This document shows, piece by piece, positions 1 to 9,873 of a stretch of 64,000 nt of DNA. The stretch spans positions 1 through 64,000 of the forward strand of contig JALSUP010000038.1 in the NCBI GenBank assembly GCA_027071315.1, read 5' to 3'. The stretch comes from Sulfurovum sp. GTDB taxonomy: Bacteria > Campylobacterota > Campylobacteria > Campylobacterales > Sulfurovaceae. Positions within the stretch are counted from its first letter, which is position 1. Each line of letters opens with the position of its first letter. The notes under the pieces were generated by a model that saw nothing but the letters and a program-made list of their open reading frames with translations, had not been told where the DNA came from and searched no databases. The position numbers and the translations under genes are program-made.

Positions 1-1099
1 CCGAGAGAAAGTCTGCTGCTTTCTTGGCATCAAAGTCAACCATGGTCGGACGGATCGCTTCGTGCGCTTCCTGTGCTCCCTTGGACTTGGTCACATAGTT
101 CTTTGCTTTTGCCGGAAGGTATTTGTCTCCATAGGTCTCTTTAATGTAGGTTCTTGCTGCCTCAACGGCTTCTTTGGCAAGGTTCATGGAGTCGGTTCTC
201 ATATAGGTAATGACACCCATGGTTCCCTGGTCAGTCTTGACACCTTCATAGAGTTTCTGTGCTACCATCATCGTCTTTTTAGGAGAAAATCCCAATTGTG
301 TAGAGGCTGTCTGCTGCAGAGTGGAGGTCATGAAGGGTGGCGGTGTTTTTGTTTTTCGCTTTGTTTTCTCAAGGGAAGCGACCACAAAAGATTCACTTTT
401 GGCTGCCGTGGTAATTTCTGTGGCATCTGCTTCTGTTTTAATGGTCAGTTTGTCGATCTTCAGACCATTATAGTCGTAGATGGATGCATCAATATTTTTC
501 TGGAAAATGGCATCGATCGTCCAGAACTCTTCAGGTTTAAAGGCTTTAATTTCACGCTCTTTGTCTACAACCAGTTTAAGTGTGGAACTCTGTACTCTTC
601 CTGCACTCAACCCTTTTTGAATCTTACTTGCAAGCAGTGGAGAGAGTTTATACCCCACAATACGGTCAAGCAGTCTTCTGGTCTGCTGTGCATCTACCGA
701 GTCCATGTCAATTTTTCTCGGTGTCTCCAGGGCATGCTGAATGGCCGACTTGGTAATTTCATGAAACACAATACGCGGAAGCTCTGTCGGCTCTTTCCCA
801 ATGGCTTTGGCAATGTGGTATCCGATGGCTTCTCCCTCGCGATCCTCATCGGTCGCGATAAAGATAGTCTCTGCCTGTTTCGCAAGTTTTTTCAGCTCTT
901 TGACGGTGGGGTTGGCATCTCTAGGGATGGAGTATTTAGGAACAAGGTCTCCGCTCTCATCATCGATGGTAATACCAAAAGTACTTTTTGGAAGGTCTCT
1001 AATGTGTCCTTTGGAAGCGATGACTTTATAGTCTTTGCCAAGGAAGTTGGTAATGGTTCTGGCTTTTGCGGGTGATTCGACGATAATTAAATTTTTCAT
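1..1099 (-). CDS. topA: DNA topoisomerase I, N-terminal part (gene runs off the left edge)
   Basis: Minus-strand translation from ATG at 1099: MKNLIIVESPAKARTITNFLGKDYKVIASKGHIRDLPKS...DEDREGEAIGYH...; Toprim and type IA topoisomerase motifs. Missing from the ORF track because no stop lies in the window. Confidence 0.95.
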   Translation of the reverse strand, partial: MKNLIIVESPAKARTITNFLGKDYKVIASKGHIRDLPKSTFGITIDDESGDLVPKYSIPRDANPTVKELKKLAKQAETIFIATDEDREGEAIGYHIAKAIGKEPTELPRIVFHEITKSAIQHALETPRKIDMDSVDAQQTRRLLDRIVGYKLSPLLASKIQKGLSAGRVQSSTLKLVVDKEREIKAFKPEEFWTIDAIFQKNIDASIYDYNGLKIDKLTIKTEADATEITTAAKSESFVVASLEKTKRKTKTPPPFMTSTLQQTASTQLGFSPKKTMMVAQKLYEGVKTDQGTMGVITYMRTDSMNLAKEAVEAARTYIKETYGDKYLPAKAKNYVTKSKGAQEAHEAIRPTMVDFDAKKAADFLS

Positions 1100-1236
1100 G
1101 CATACCTTACTTTATATATGTAAATTCGATAGTGATTTTTGGCATTGTAACACAAAAGAAGATAAAAGGCTATGTGAATAGCACAGAAGTCTGCTAAAAT
1201 AGCAATTTCCATGCTCCTGAAGAGATCAGTATTTGA

Positions 1237-1806
1237 CTACTCAGACTTTTTGAGGATACGAGGCAGGGTAATGCCTGTCTGGCTCTGGTATTTCCCTTTT
1301 CTGTCTGAGTAAGTGGTTTCGCACTGCTCATCTCCCTGAAGGAAAAGAACCTGTGCTATACCCTCGTTGGCATAGATCTTTGCCGGAAGTGGGGTCGTAT
1401 TTGAAATTTCAATGGTGATATGCCCTTCAAACCCTGGTTCAAAAGGGGTTACATTGACGATGATCCCGCAGCGTGCATAGGTACTTTTCCCTAAACAGAT
1501 CGCCAAAGTGTCGCTTGGCATTTTAAAATACTCAATGGTACGTGCCAGGGCAAAAGAGTTAGGCGGGACGATACAGGTATCGCCTTTGAAGTCAACAACA
1601 TTATTCTGGTTGAAATCTTTGGGGTCGACCACTTCGGCATTGATGTTGGTAAAGATCTTGAACTCGTCAGCAACACGAATGTCGTAGCCGTAAGAGCTGA
1701 GTCCGTAAGAGACCACACCTTCTCCGACCAAACCCTCACAAAAAGGGGTGATCATTGCTTCGTTCACTGATTTTTCACGTATCCATTTGTCTGCTTTTAA
1801 ACCCAA
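1237..1806 (-). CDS. dcd: dCTP deaminase
   Basis: 189 aa; [67 protein letters not shown] motifs. Confidence 0.95.
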   Translation of the reverse strand: MGLKADKWIREKSVNEAMITPFCEGLVGEGVVSYGLSSYGYDIRVADEFKIFTNINAEVVDPKDFNQNNVVDFKGDTCIVPPNSFALARTIEYFKMPSDTLAICLGKSTYARCGIIVNVTPFEPGFEGHITIEISNTTPLPAKIYANEGIAQVLFLQGDEQCETTYSDRKGKYQSQTGITLPRILKKSE

Positions 1807-1816
1807 TTCCTATCCT

Positions 1817-2632
1817 TTATCTGATGACTCTGATGTCTGCGTTGGTTTTCATTTTCTCAAAATAGTCTTTGAGTGCCTGCCCCTGCTGCTGCTGTCTCCA
1901 TTTTCCGGCGACCGCTCCTTTAGCTTCATCAAAAGACATACTTTTTTGACCATTTTTGGAAATGACCTTATAGCTGATGTAGCGGTCTCCTGCATTAAAA
2001 GGACGGGTAAATGAACCATTTTGTGTCTGAAGAAGGGTTCCTAAAAGTGCCGGGTTCAAGTTGGACGTACTTTTTTTAACAGAACGGCTCTTGATACCTT
2101 TTTTCTTTTTGGTTTGAAGAAAATTCTTTAATGCCTGCTCTGAAGGAGCAGAGTATTCGATCATTGAAATGCTGGTAGGAATAATAAACTCTTTTTTATG
2201 GTTTTCATAAAATATTTTCAGCTCATCTTCTGAAGGTTTACGAACCGTTGCTGCTACTTTTTCTCTGTAAAACTTTTGTTTTTTAATAGATTCTCTAATC
2301 GTTTTTCGATATTTTCTCCAGGAAATTCCCTGCTGCTTCAATGCTTTTTGCATTTTAGGTATGGTCAGGTTGTTCTGTGCCGCAATCTGTGCGATCTTGG
2401 TATCGACCTCTGTTTCGGGAACTTTGATCTTTTTCATCGCTGATTTCTGCAGTCTGTCCTGTACAAGAAGGTCGACCGCTTTAGTCTTGCTCACACCCAT
2501 TTGCTGCTGTACCGCACGTATTTCCGAAGTGGTCACAGCTTCTCCGTTCACCACCATGGCAATCCCGTCAACCATTTTTGCCTGTGTGAAAGTAAAGAGT
2601 GCAAGACACCCCAGTAAAATCAATTTCTTCAT
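1817..2632 (-). CDS. SurA-like periplasmic chaperone / peptidyl-prolyl isomerase family protein
   Basis: Signal peptide MKKLILLGCLALFTFTQA followed by VDGIAMVVNGEAVTTSEI (SurA N-domain). Confidence 0.75.
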   Translation of the reverse strand: MKKLILLGCLALFTFTQAKMVDGIAMVVNGEAVTTSEIRAVQQQMGVSKTKAVDLLVQDRLQKSAMKKIKVPETEVDTKIAQIAAQNNLTIPKMQKALKQQGISWRKYRKTIRESIKKQKFYREKVAATVRKPSEDELKIFYENHKKEFIIPTSISMIEYSAPSEQALKNFLQTKKKKGIKSRSVKKSTSNLNPALLGTLLQTQNGSFTRPFNAGDRYISYKVISKNGQKSMSFDEAKGAVAGKWRQQQQGQALKDYFEKMKTNADIRVIR

Positions 2633-2732
2633 TAAAATTTGTTCCAGTCTTTTAGTATATTAAAGTCGATTATAGCATAAAGGGTATATAGAAAAGCAAA
2701 AGATATGTATAATAAAGCCAATAAAACAGTAT

Positions 2733-3032
2733 GTGGAGAAAAATATGACAATTACAAAACGTGTGACATTCATTGCCAAAGAGGGCGCAGAAGAGAAAAT
2801 GAAAGCCTTGTTAACGGCAATGGTCGTGCCCAGCAAGGCAGAAAAAGGGGTGATCTTTTATGAAATTTTTCAATATAAAAATAACCCCAGAAAATTCATG
2901 GCGTATGAGAGCTGGGAAAATGAAGCAGCACTTGACGGACACAAAGCATCTGCGCACTACGCTGTTTACAAGTCGAGTTATGAGCCTTACTGTGAACATA
3001 AGTATTCAGATGATTTAGAAGTACTGGGCTAG
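2733..3032 (+). CDS. Antibiotic biosynthesis monooxygenase (ABM) domain protein, LsrG-like
   Basis: 99 aa; GVIFYEIFQYKNNPRKFMAYESWENEAALDGHKASAHYAVYKS typical of ABM fold. ATG at 2745 (MTITKRV) is the likelier start. Confidence 0.75.
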   Translation: MEKNMTITKRVTFIAKEGAEEKMKALLTAMVVPSKAEKGVIFYEIFQYKNNPRKFMAYESWENEAALDGHKASAHYAVYKSSYEPYCEHKYSDDLEVLG

Positions 3033-3035
3033 CAC

Positions 3036-4187
3036 TTGAAAAATCTATGGGATGAAAACGTAGCAAAAAGTTACACGAACGATTTAGAGATGAGGGTGTA
3101 TACGTCAAACCTTTTGGGACAGAGTGATGAACTTGTCCTTCATGGCGGAGGCAATACTTCTGTCAAAAGCAGGGTGAACGGAGAAGAGATCCTTTTTGTC
3201 AAAGGTTCCGGCTGGGATCTGGTCAGCATTAAAGCAGAGGGGTTTGCTCCTGTCCGGATGCAGACACTCCTGGAAATGGCAAAGCTGAAAGACCTTTCCG
3301 ATACCGATATGGTCTCCGGACAAAAAGCCGCGCTGATCGACAAAACGGCACCCAACCCTTCGGTTGAAGCAATCCTGCATGCACTCATTCCTTTTAAAGT
3401 GGTTGACCATACCCATGCGGATGCGGTAGTGACCATCTCCAATTCTAAAAATGGAGAGAAGCTTATTGCAGAACTTTTCCCCAATTTTTTAATTATTCCC
3501 TATGTGATGCCCGGTTTTATATTGGCACAGAAAATTTATGAAATGACAGAAAACAGTTTCGACTGGCAGGCTTGTGAAGGGATCATTCTTCATCACCATG
3601 GTATTTTTACCTTTGATGATGACGCCAAAAAATCGTATGACAAGATGATCGATGCAGTGACACTGGCAGAGGATTTTTTGAAAGAGCATGCTGAGGTGTC
3701 GTTCGATAAAATCGAACCTAGAGATTTTGATGTGAATACTTTGCATATAGATAAATTTATGCATGTCAACCAGACACCTTTGGCTTTACACTATGCATCC
3801 CAGGAAGATCTATCTGCCAAAGTCACCCGCGGTGTGTTAACCCCTGAACATATTATTCGTACGAAACGATTGCCTTTGGTATTGGAAGACGATCCTGCAG
3901 AAGAGGCACTTGAGGCGTATAGAACAGCGTATGAAGCTTATTTTAATACCTATGCAAGAGATGAAATAATGCTGGACCCGAATCCAAAATATGCCGTGAT
4001 TAAAGATTTTGGCATGGTTACTTTTGGAAAAACACAAAAAGAGGCAGATGTTATCAATGATGTCATAGAACACACCATGCTGGCTGTTTTACGTGCAGAT
4101 AAATTGGGTGGATACCAGAGTATTTCAGAGAAAGAGAGTTTTAAGATGGAATATTGGGAATTGGAACAGGCAAAATTGAAAAAATAA
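3036..4187 (+). CDS. Class II aldolase/adducin family protein (aldolase half of bifunctional aldolase/short-chain dehydrogenase type)
   Basis: LVLHGGGNTSVK, HALIPFKVVDHTHADAVV, GIILHHHGIFTF metal-site motifs; TTG start. Confidence 0.85.
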   Translation: MKNLWDENVAKSYTNDLEMRVYTSNLLGQSDELVLHGGGNTSVKSRVNGEEILFVKGSGWDLVSIKAEGFAPVRMQTLLEMAKLKDLSDTDMVSGQKAALIDKTAPNPSVEAILHALIPFKVVDHTHADAVVTISNSKNGEKLIAELFPNFLIIPYVMPGFILAQKIYEMTENSFDWQACEGIILHHHGIFTFDDDAKKSYDKMIDAVTLAEDFLKEHAEVSFDKIEPRDFDVNTLHIDKFMHVNQTPLALHYASQEDLSAKVTRGVLTPEHIIRTKRLPLVLEDDPAEEALEAYRTAYEAYFNTYARDEIMLDPNPKYAVIKDFGMVTFGKTQKEADVINDVIEHTMLAVLRADKLGGYQSISEKESFKMEYWELEQAKLKK

Positions 4188-4223
4188 CGTATAGGGTGTC
4201 ATTTTAATGCACCAAATTATGAA

Positions 4224-4298
4224 GGGCAACCACAAGGGATTGCCCCTACAGGAATTAATGTATATAAAATCACGTAGGGGTGCCCCTTGTGGGTACCC
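4224..4298. repeat. GTAG-type inverted hairpin pair, family A (GTAGs facing inward)
   Basis: GGGCAACCACAAGGGATTGCCCCTAC ... GTAGGGGTGCCCCTTGTGGGTACCC; related copies at 43632 and 63472. Confidence 0.8.
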
Positions 4299-4315
4299 TA
4301 AAATGAAGGAATAAA

Positions 4316-5878
4316 ATGCAATACCTCATGGCAATAGATGCAGGAACAGGCTCGGTACGAGCCGTCATTTTCGATACAAACGGAAATCAAATCTCCGTAG
4401 TCCAAAAAGAGTGGATACACCTCGAAGAGGAGGGTGTTGTAAACTCCATGACATTCGATACCCAAAGCAATTGGGAATTAACGGTCGGGTGCATTAAAGA
4501 AGCTTTGGCTCAGGCTGACCTTCAGGGTGAAGATATCGTGGCTGTTTCTGCCACGTCTATGCGTGAAGGGATTGTGGTGTATGACAAGGAAGGAGAAGCC
4601 CTTTGGGGTGTGGCCAATGTCGATGCCAGAGCCGATGCTGAGGTACGTTTTCTAAAAGAAAATTTTGAAGGTATCGAAGAGGCATTTTATGAAAGCTCGG
4701 GACAGACATTTGCTCTGGGTGCCTTGCCCCGACTCTTATGGTTGAAAAATAACAGACCTTATACTTACAATAAAGTAGCCTCTCTCTCTATGATAGGTGA
4801 CTGGATCCTGGCGAAGCTCAGCCAAGTGATTGCGACTGACCCCAGTAATGCAGGAACAACGGGGATCTTTTCTCTCTCCCGGAGAACCTGGGATGTCTCC
4901 ATGGCTGAAAAAGTAGGGCTGAAAACAGAGATCTTTCCTCCCGTACTTGAACCCGGAACGGTTATGGGCACGGTCAGTAAAAAAGCATCATTGTTAACAG
5001 GCTTGTCACTTTTGACAAAAGTTGTCATGGGTGGAGGAGACGTGCAACTGGGCGCTGCAGGCCTGGGTGTTGTCAAAGAAGGACAGGTCGCCATTCTTGG
5101 CGGCTCATTCTGGCAACAGGTTGTCAACATTAAAAGTGACACCCCTCCGCCTAAAGATATGGGCATCAGAGTCAACCCGCATGTGGTAGGCGGCTTTTCA
5201 CAGGCAGAGGGTATCACCTTCTTCTCTGGTCTCATTATGCGCTGGTTCAGAGATGCCTTTTGCGATCTTGAAAAACTGGAAGCCAAAGAGAGAGGTGTCG
5301 ATGTCTATGAAATCATGGAAGAGAAAGCGGCCAAAATACCGGTAGGTTCAAACGGCATCCTCCCCATCTTCTCAGACTCTATGAAATACGGCAAATGGTA
5401 CCATGCAGCCCCCGCCTTTTTAAACCTCTCCCTAGACCCAAAAGTCTGCAACAAAGCCTCCATGTTCCGCAGTCTGCAGGAGAATGCTTGCATTGTCTCA
5501 GCGATCAACCTGGAAAAGGTCAATGCCTTTACCGGTTTAGAGTTTGACGAGATCGTCTTTGCCGGAGGTGCAAGCAACGGCTCCCTCTGGTGCCAGATAC
5601 TCGCAGATGTGACAGGCTGCAGGGTCAAAGTCCCCAAAGTCAAAGAAGCCACCGCCCTTGGTGCAGCGATGCTTGCAGGTGTAGGGGCTGGTGTCTATGA
5701 TGATCTCGAAACAGCAAGCCGGCAACTGGTCAGCTGGGAGCAGGAGTATCTTCCCAATGAGGACAGATTCGCACAGTACCAGAGCATCAAAGAGAAGTGG
5801 CAAACCGTGTACGAAAACCAGTTGACACTGGTTGACAAAGGCTTGACAGAGAGTATGTGGAAAGCACCCGGGGTGTGA
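4316..5878 (+). CDS. lsrK: FGGY-family carbohydrate kinase, autoinducer-2 kinase (LsrK)-like
   Basis: 520 aa; strong resemblance to recalled E. coli LsrK across the length: MAIDAGTGSVRAVIFDTNGNQI, SMREGIVVYDKEG, DPSNAGTTG, GGGDVQLGAAGLGVV, FWQQVVN, MRWFRDAFC, WYHAAPAFLNLS, KWQTVYENQLTLVDKGLTESMWKAPGV. Confidence 0.85.
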   Translation: MQYLMAIDAGTGSVRAVIFDTNGNQISVVQKEWIHLEEEGVVNSMTFDTQSNWELTVGCIKEALAQADLQGEDIVAVSATSMREGIVVYDKEGEALWGVANVDARADAEVRFLKENFEGIEEAFYESSGQTFALGALPRLLWLKNNRPYTYNKVASLSMIGDWILAKLSQVIATDPSNAGTTGIFSLSRRTWDVSMAEKVGLKTEIFPPVLEPGTVMGTVSKKASLLTGLSLLTKVVMGGGDVQLGAAGLGVVKEGQVAILGGSFWQQVVNIKSDTPPPKDMGIRVNPHVVGGFSQAEGITFFSGLIMRWFRDAFCDLEKLEAKERGVDVYEIMEEKAAKIPVGSNGILPIFSDSMKYGKWYHAAPAFLNLSLDPKVCNKASMFRSLQENACIVSAINLEKVNAFTGLEFDEIVFAGGASNGSLWCQILADVTGCRVKVPKVKEATALGAAMLAGVGAGVYDDLETASRQLVSWEQEYLPNEDRFAQYQSIKEKWQTVYENQLTLVDKGLTESMWKAPGV

Positions 5879-5894
5879 ACTAATGTATTTTGGG

Positions 5895-5900
5895 TATAAT
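5895..5900 (+). promoter_or_regulatory. Candidate -10 box (TATAAT) for the glycan locus
   Basis: tgtattttgggTATAATtatttac about 40 bp upstream of the 5941 ATG. Confidence 0.45.
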
Positions 5901-5940
5901 TATTTACTTTAACTATAGTACAACATTTCAAGAGGGATAA

Positions 5941-7209
5941 ATGCAAGATAAAATAGCCATAATAGGATTGGGATATGTCGGATTGCCTCTTGCACATGCT
6001 TTTGCCGAAAAGTATGAAGTGCTCGGGTTTGATATTAATCAGGAACGTATTTCTGAACTTAAAGAAGGGTATGACCGTACGCTTGAACTTGACAAAGAGT
6101 CGTTGATCTCAGTTAAAAACACTTTGACGTTTACCTCCTCTCTGAAAGATCTTGATGCCTGCAATATCTATATCGTGACAGTGCCCACACCTATCGATGC
6201 CAGTAACAGACCTGACCTCTCCCCTCTTATCAGCTCTTCTCGAATGATTGCGGAAGTTTTAAGAAAAGATGACATAGTCATTTATGAATCTACGGTATAT
6301 CCCGGAGTGACAGAAGAAGTCTGTATCCCTGAACTTGAATCTATCTCCGGACTGGTATTTAACAAAGACTTTTTTGCAGGGTACTCTCCTGAGAGGATCA
6401 ATCCTGGAGATAAAGAACATACCGTTAAAAAGATCTTAAAAGTAACGTCAGGGTCGACCCCCGAAATTGCCAAAAAAGTAGATAACCTTTACAAGAGTAT
6501 TATTACAGCAGGTACACATTTGGCTTCTTCTATTAAAGTGGCTGAAGCTTCAAAGGTCATTGAAAATACCCAGCGCGATGTGAACATTGCTCTCATCAAT
6601 GAACTTGCACTCATTTTTGATACGATGGATATTGATACAAACGATGTCATAGAAGCCGCAGCGACCAAGTGGAACTTTATTAAACTCAAACCGGGGCTTG
6701 TCGGAGGACACTGTATCGGGGTAGATCCCTATTATCTTACCTATAAAGCTGAAGAGTTGGGGTATAAACCAAACCTTATCTTGGGAGCAAGGCAGATCAA
6801 CAACGGTATGGGGAAATACATTGCAGAGCAGACAATAAAGCAGATGATCGCGCACGATAAGAAGATCAAAAATGCCAATATCCTCGTCCTGGGAGTGACC
6901 TTTAAAGAGGATTGCCCCGATATGCGCAATACGAAAGTGGTCGACATTATTGAAGAGTTGAAAAGTTACGGGTGTCAGGTAGATGTTTATGACCCCTGGG
7001 TGGATCCGAATGAACCTAAAAAGTGGTACAAACATGGTCTGATAGAGGACCCGATGCAGTCAGATAAAAAATATGACAGTATTATCTTGGCTGTGGCTCA
7101 TGGTCAATTCAAGGATCTGAGTATGAAAGAGTATCGAAAACTAAGTACAGAAAACCCGGTTCTGATCGATGTTAAAGGCATCATCGAAGAACCGACATGG
7201 AGATTGTAA
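5941..7209 (+). CDS. UDP-N-acetyl-hexosamine 6-dehydrogenase (WbpA/WbpO/TviB-like)
   Basis: IAIIGLGYVGLPLAHAF Rossmann, VTVPTPID, GLVGGHCIGVDPYYLTYKAEELGY catalytic Cys motif. Confidence 0.9.
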   Translation: MQDKIAIIGLGYVGLPLAHAFAEKYEVLGFDINQERISELKEGYDRTLELDKESLISVKNTLTFTSSLKDLDACNIYIVTVPTPIDASNRPDLSPLISSSRMIAEVLRKDDIVIYESTVYPGVTEEVCIPELESISGLVFNKDFFAGYSPERINPGDKEHTVKKILKVTSGSTPEIAKKVDNLYKSIITAGTHLASSIKVAEASKVIENTQRDVNIALINELALIFDTMDIDTNDVIEAAATKWNFIKLKPGLVGGHCIGVDPYYLTYKAEELGYKPNLILGARQINNGMGKYIAEQTIKQMIAHDKKIKNANILVLGVTFKEDCPDMRNTKVVDIIEELKSYGCQVDVYDPWVDPNEPKKWYKHGLIEDPMQSDKKYDSIILAVAHGQFKDLSMKEYRKLSTENPVLIDVKGIIEEPTWRL

Positions 7210-8174
7210 TGGCAGCTAAAAATTTTGCTCTCATCGGTGCGGCAGGTTATATCGCCCCACGACACATGAAAGCTATCAAAGAGACAGGCAATGATCTTGT
7301 AGCCGCCCTTGACCCTTATGATGGTATAGGTATCATGGACAGCCACTTCCCCCAGGCGGACTTTTTTACCGAATTTGAACGTTTTGACCGATTTGTGGAT
7401 AAGTGGCGAAGAGATACAGGCAAGAAGATCGACTATGTTTCTATCTGCTCTCCTAATTACCTACACGATTCTCATATACGGTTTGCCTTGAAGAGCGGAG
7501 CAGATGCCATTTGTGAAAAACCGCTTGTCTTAAACCCTTGGAATATTGACCAGCTGAAGATCATAGAGGAGGAGACGGGGCAGAAAGTCTATAACATCCT
7601 GCAGTTGAGACTGCACCCCTCTATTATTACGCTCAAAGAAAAAGTGTCAGCCGAATTGGCTGTCAACCCCAATAGGATCTATGACATTGACCTGACTTAT
7701 CTGACCTCACGGGGGAAGTGGTATTTTATCTCCTGGAAAGGGGATGAGGCTAAATCAGGTGGAATCGCTTCAAATATCGGTGTACACTTTTACGATATGC
7801 TCTGCTGGATCTTTGGAGAGGTTGAAGAGAATATCGTGAATGTGAAAACAGCTGACTGCAATGCAGGTACTTTCAAACTTAAAAATGCCAATGTACGCTG
7901 GTTCCTCTCTGTTAACTATGACTATATCCCAGAAGAGATCAAGTCACAGGGGCAAAGAACCTATCGTTCTATCACGGTTGACGGAGACGAACTGGAGTTT
8001 TCCGGAGGTTTTACCGACCTGCATACACGTTCTTATGAAGAGATTCTTAAAGGTAATGGGTTTGGGTTGGATGAAGCCTACGGTTCAATCCGTACAGTTT
8101 CTGCCATCAGAAAGCTGGAACCTGTCGGTCTCAAAGGCGAGTACCATCCATTTTGTAAAAAGGTGATTGGTTAA
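7209..8174 (+). CDS. wbpB: Gfo/Idh/MocA oxidoreductase, WbpB-like (UDP-GlcNAcA 3-dehydrogenase)
   Basis: [32 protein letters not shown]...[14 protein letters not shown] overlaps the upstream stop (TAATG); the ORF track start at 7197 is an in-frame upstream ATG. Confidence 0.85.
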   Translation: MAAKNFALIGAAGYIAPRHMKAIKETGNDLVAALDPYDGIGIMDSHFPQADFFTEFERFDRFVDKWRRDTGKKIDYVSICSPNYLHDSHIRFALKSGADAICEKPLVLNPWNIDQLKIIEEETGQKVYNILQLRLHPSIITLKEKVSAELAVNPNRIYDIDLTYLTSRGKWYFISWKGDEAKSGGIASNIGVHFYDMLCWIFGEVEENIVNVKTADCNAGTFKLKNANVRWFLSVNYDYIPEEIKSQGQRTYRSITVDGDELEFSGGFTDLHTRSYEEILKGNGFGLDEAYGSIRTVSAIRKLEPVGLKGEYHPFCKKVIG

Positions 8175-8743
8175 TGGCTCAGTACTTTACTCACGAGTCT
8201 GCTTATGTTGATAATGATGTCAGCATTGGTGAAGGTACCAGGATTTGGCATTTTTCTCATGTTTTATCGCATACGACCATAGGCGATAACTGCTCTTTTG
8301 GACAGAACTGTGTCGTAGGACCAAATGTCTCTGTGGGAAATGGTGTCAAAGTGCAAAATAATGTCTCTCTATATGAAGGAGTTGAGGTTGAAGATGATGT
8401 CTTCATTGGTCCTTCTGTCGTCTTTACCAATGTTATCAATCCAAGGGCATTCATTCATAGAAAAGATGAATTCAAAAAAACACTGCTAAAAAAAGGATGC
8501 TCTGTAGGGGCGAATGCAACGATCGTCTGTGGTGTGACCATTGGCAAGTATGCACTGATAGGTTCTGGTGCTGTTGTCAACAGAGATGTCCAGGGGTATG
8601 CCCTGATGGTCGGAGTGCCTGCCAAACAGATAGGATGGGTTGGGATCTCTGGTAATACGCTTGATTTTGAAGATAACAGAGCAGAAGATGAGTTTGCAAT
8701 ATACGAACTTGTAAACAGTAATCTGAAAGTGAGCAAAAAATAA
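8174..8743 (+). CDS. wbpD: UDP-3-amino-sugar N-acetyltransferase, left-handed beta-helix, WbpD-like
   Basis: Hexapeptide repeats ([63 protein letters not shown]). Confidence 0.88.
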   Translation: MAQYFTHESAYVDNDVSIGEGTRIWHFSHVLSHTTIGDNCSFGQNCVVGPNVSVGNGVKVQNNVSLYEGVEVEDDVFIGPSVVFTNVINPRAFIHRKDEFKKTLLKKGCSVGANATIVCGVTIGKYALIGSGAVVNRDVQGYALMVGVPAKQIGWVGISGNTLDFEDNRAEDEFAIYELVNSNLKVSKK

Positions 8744-9861
8744 TGCCAACACCGAACAATCAAAAACTAAAAACCTCCATTGACTTTGCAAACCTGCAGT
8801 ATCAGTATCAACTCTATAAAAAAGAGATTGATCAGGCGATTCACAAAGTGCTTGACACGTCGAACTATATTATGGGTGAAGAGGTACAGGAGCTGGAAGA
8901 GAACCTTCAGGTATTCACCGGAGCCAAACATGCTATCACCTGTTCAAGTGGTACCGATGCACTGCTTTTGGCAATGATGGCATTAGATATTGGCCCAGGT
9001 GATGAGGTGATCACAACACCTTTTACCTTTATTGCTACAGCAGAGTCCATTGCTTTTTTGGGTGCAACTCCGGTATTTGTAGACATCGATGAAAAAACGT
9101 ATAATATTGATGCTGCCAAAATTGAAGCTGCCATCACAGCCAAGACAAAAGCCATCCTCCCAGTCAGTCTTTATGGTCAGCCTGCAGATATGGATGCCAT
9201 TCAAGCCATTGCAGACAAATATGACCTGAAAGTCATCATTGACGGGGCACAGTCATTTGGTGCTACCTACAAAGGAAAAACAGATAGTAATCTGGGAGAC
9301 ATCTCAACGACCTCTTTTTTCCCCGCTAAGCCTTTAGGGTGTTTTGGTGACGGGGGTGCTGTTTTTACTGATGATGATACATTGGCAGAGAAAATAAAAT
9401 CTCTGAGAGTGCATGGTCAATCAAAAAGATATCATCATCGTTACATTGGCATGGGTGGACGTATGGATACGATTCAATGTGCCATTGTAGATGTAAAACT
9501 CAAACATTACAAAAAGGATTTAGCGTTACGTCAGGAAGTTGCAAAGAAATATACAGAAGCTTTAAAAGATAAAGATTTAGTTTTGCCTTTTGTTGAGGAA
9601 AGAGTTACTTCTGCTTTTGCTCAATATAGTATTAGAGTCCAAAATAGAGATAATGTTCAAGTTCATTTAAAAGAGAAAGGCATTCCTACTGCGGTACATT
9701 ATCCTATGCCTTTGCCTTTGCAAGAGTGTTTTGTTTATCTTGGGTACAAAAAAGGAGATTTCCCTGTGAGTGAAATAGTCTCTGATGAGATTATGTCTTT
9801 GCCGATGAATCCTTATGTGAATGATGATGAGATATCTTATATTTCTCATAGATTTGAGTAG
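8743..9861 (+). CDS. wbpE: DegT/DnrJ/EryC1 aminotransferase, WbpE-like (UDP-3-keto-GlcNAcA aminotransferase)
   Basis: IDFANLQYQYQLYKKEIDQAIHKVLDTSNYIMGEEVQELE, ITCSSGTDALLLAM, DGAQSFGA, TTSFFPAKPLGCFGDGGA (PLP lysine). Confidence 0.88.
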   Translation: MPTPNNQKLKTSIDFANLQYQYQLYKKEIDQAIHKVLDTSNYIMGEEVQELEENLQVFTGAKHAITCSSGTDALLLAMMALDIGPGDEVITTPFTFIATAESIAFLGATPVFVDIDEKTYNIDAAKIEAAITAKTKAILPVSLYGQPADMDAIQAIADKYDLKVIIDGAQSFGATYKGKTDSNLGDISTTSFFPAKPLGCFGDGGAVFTDDDTLAEKIKSLRVHGQSKRYHHRYIGMGGRMDTIQCAIVDVKLKHYKKDLALRQEVAKKYTEALKDKDLVLPFVEERVTSAFAQYSIRVQNRDNVQVHLKEKGIPTAVHYPMPLPLQECFVYLGYKKGDFPVSEIVSDEIMSLPMNPYVNDDEISYISHRFE

Positions 9862-9873
9862 AGAAGATATTTA

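Noticed and set aside
62-1075. 337-aa plus-strand ORF in the track
   Set aside because: Antisense of topA; cysteine/phenylalanine-rich shadow translation. The minus frame is a clear topoisomerase I.
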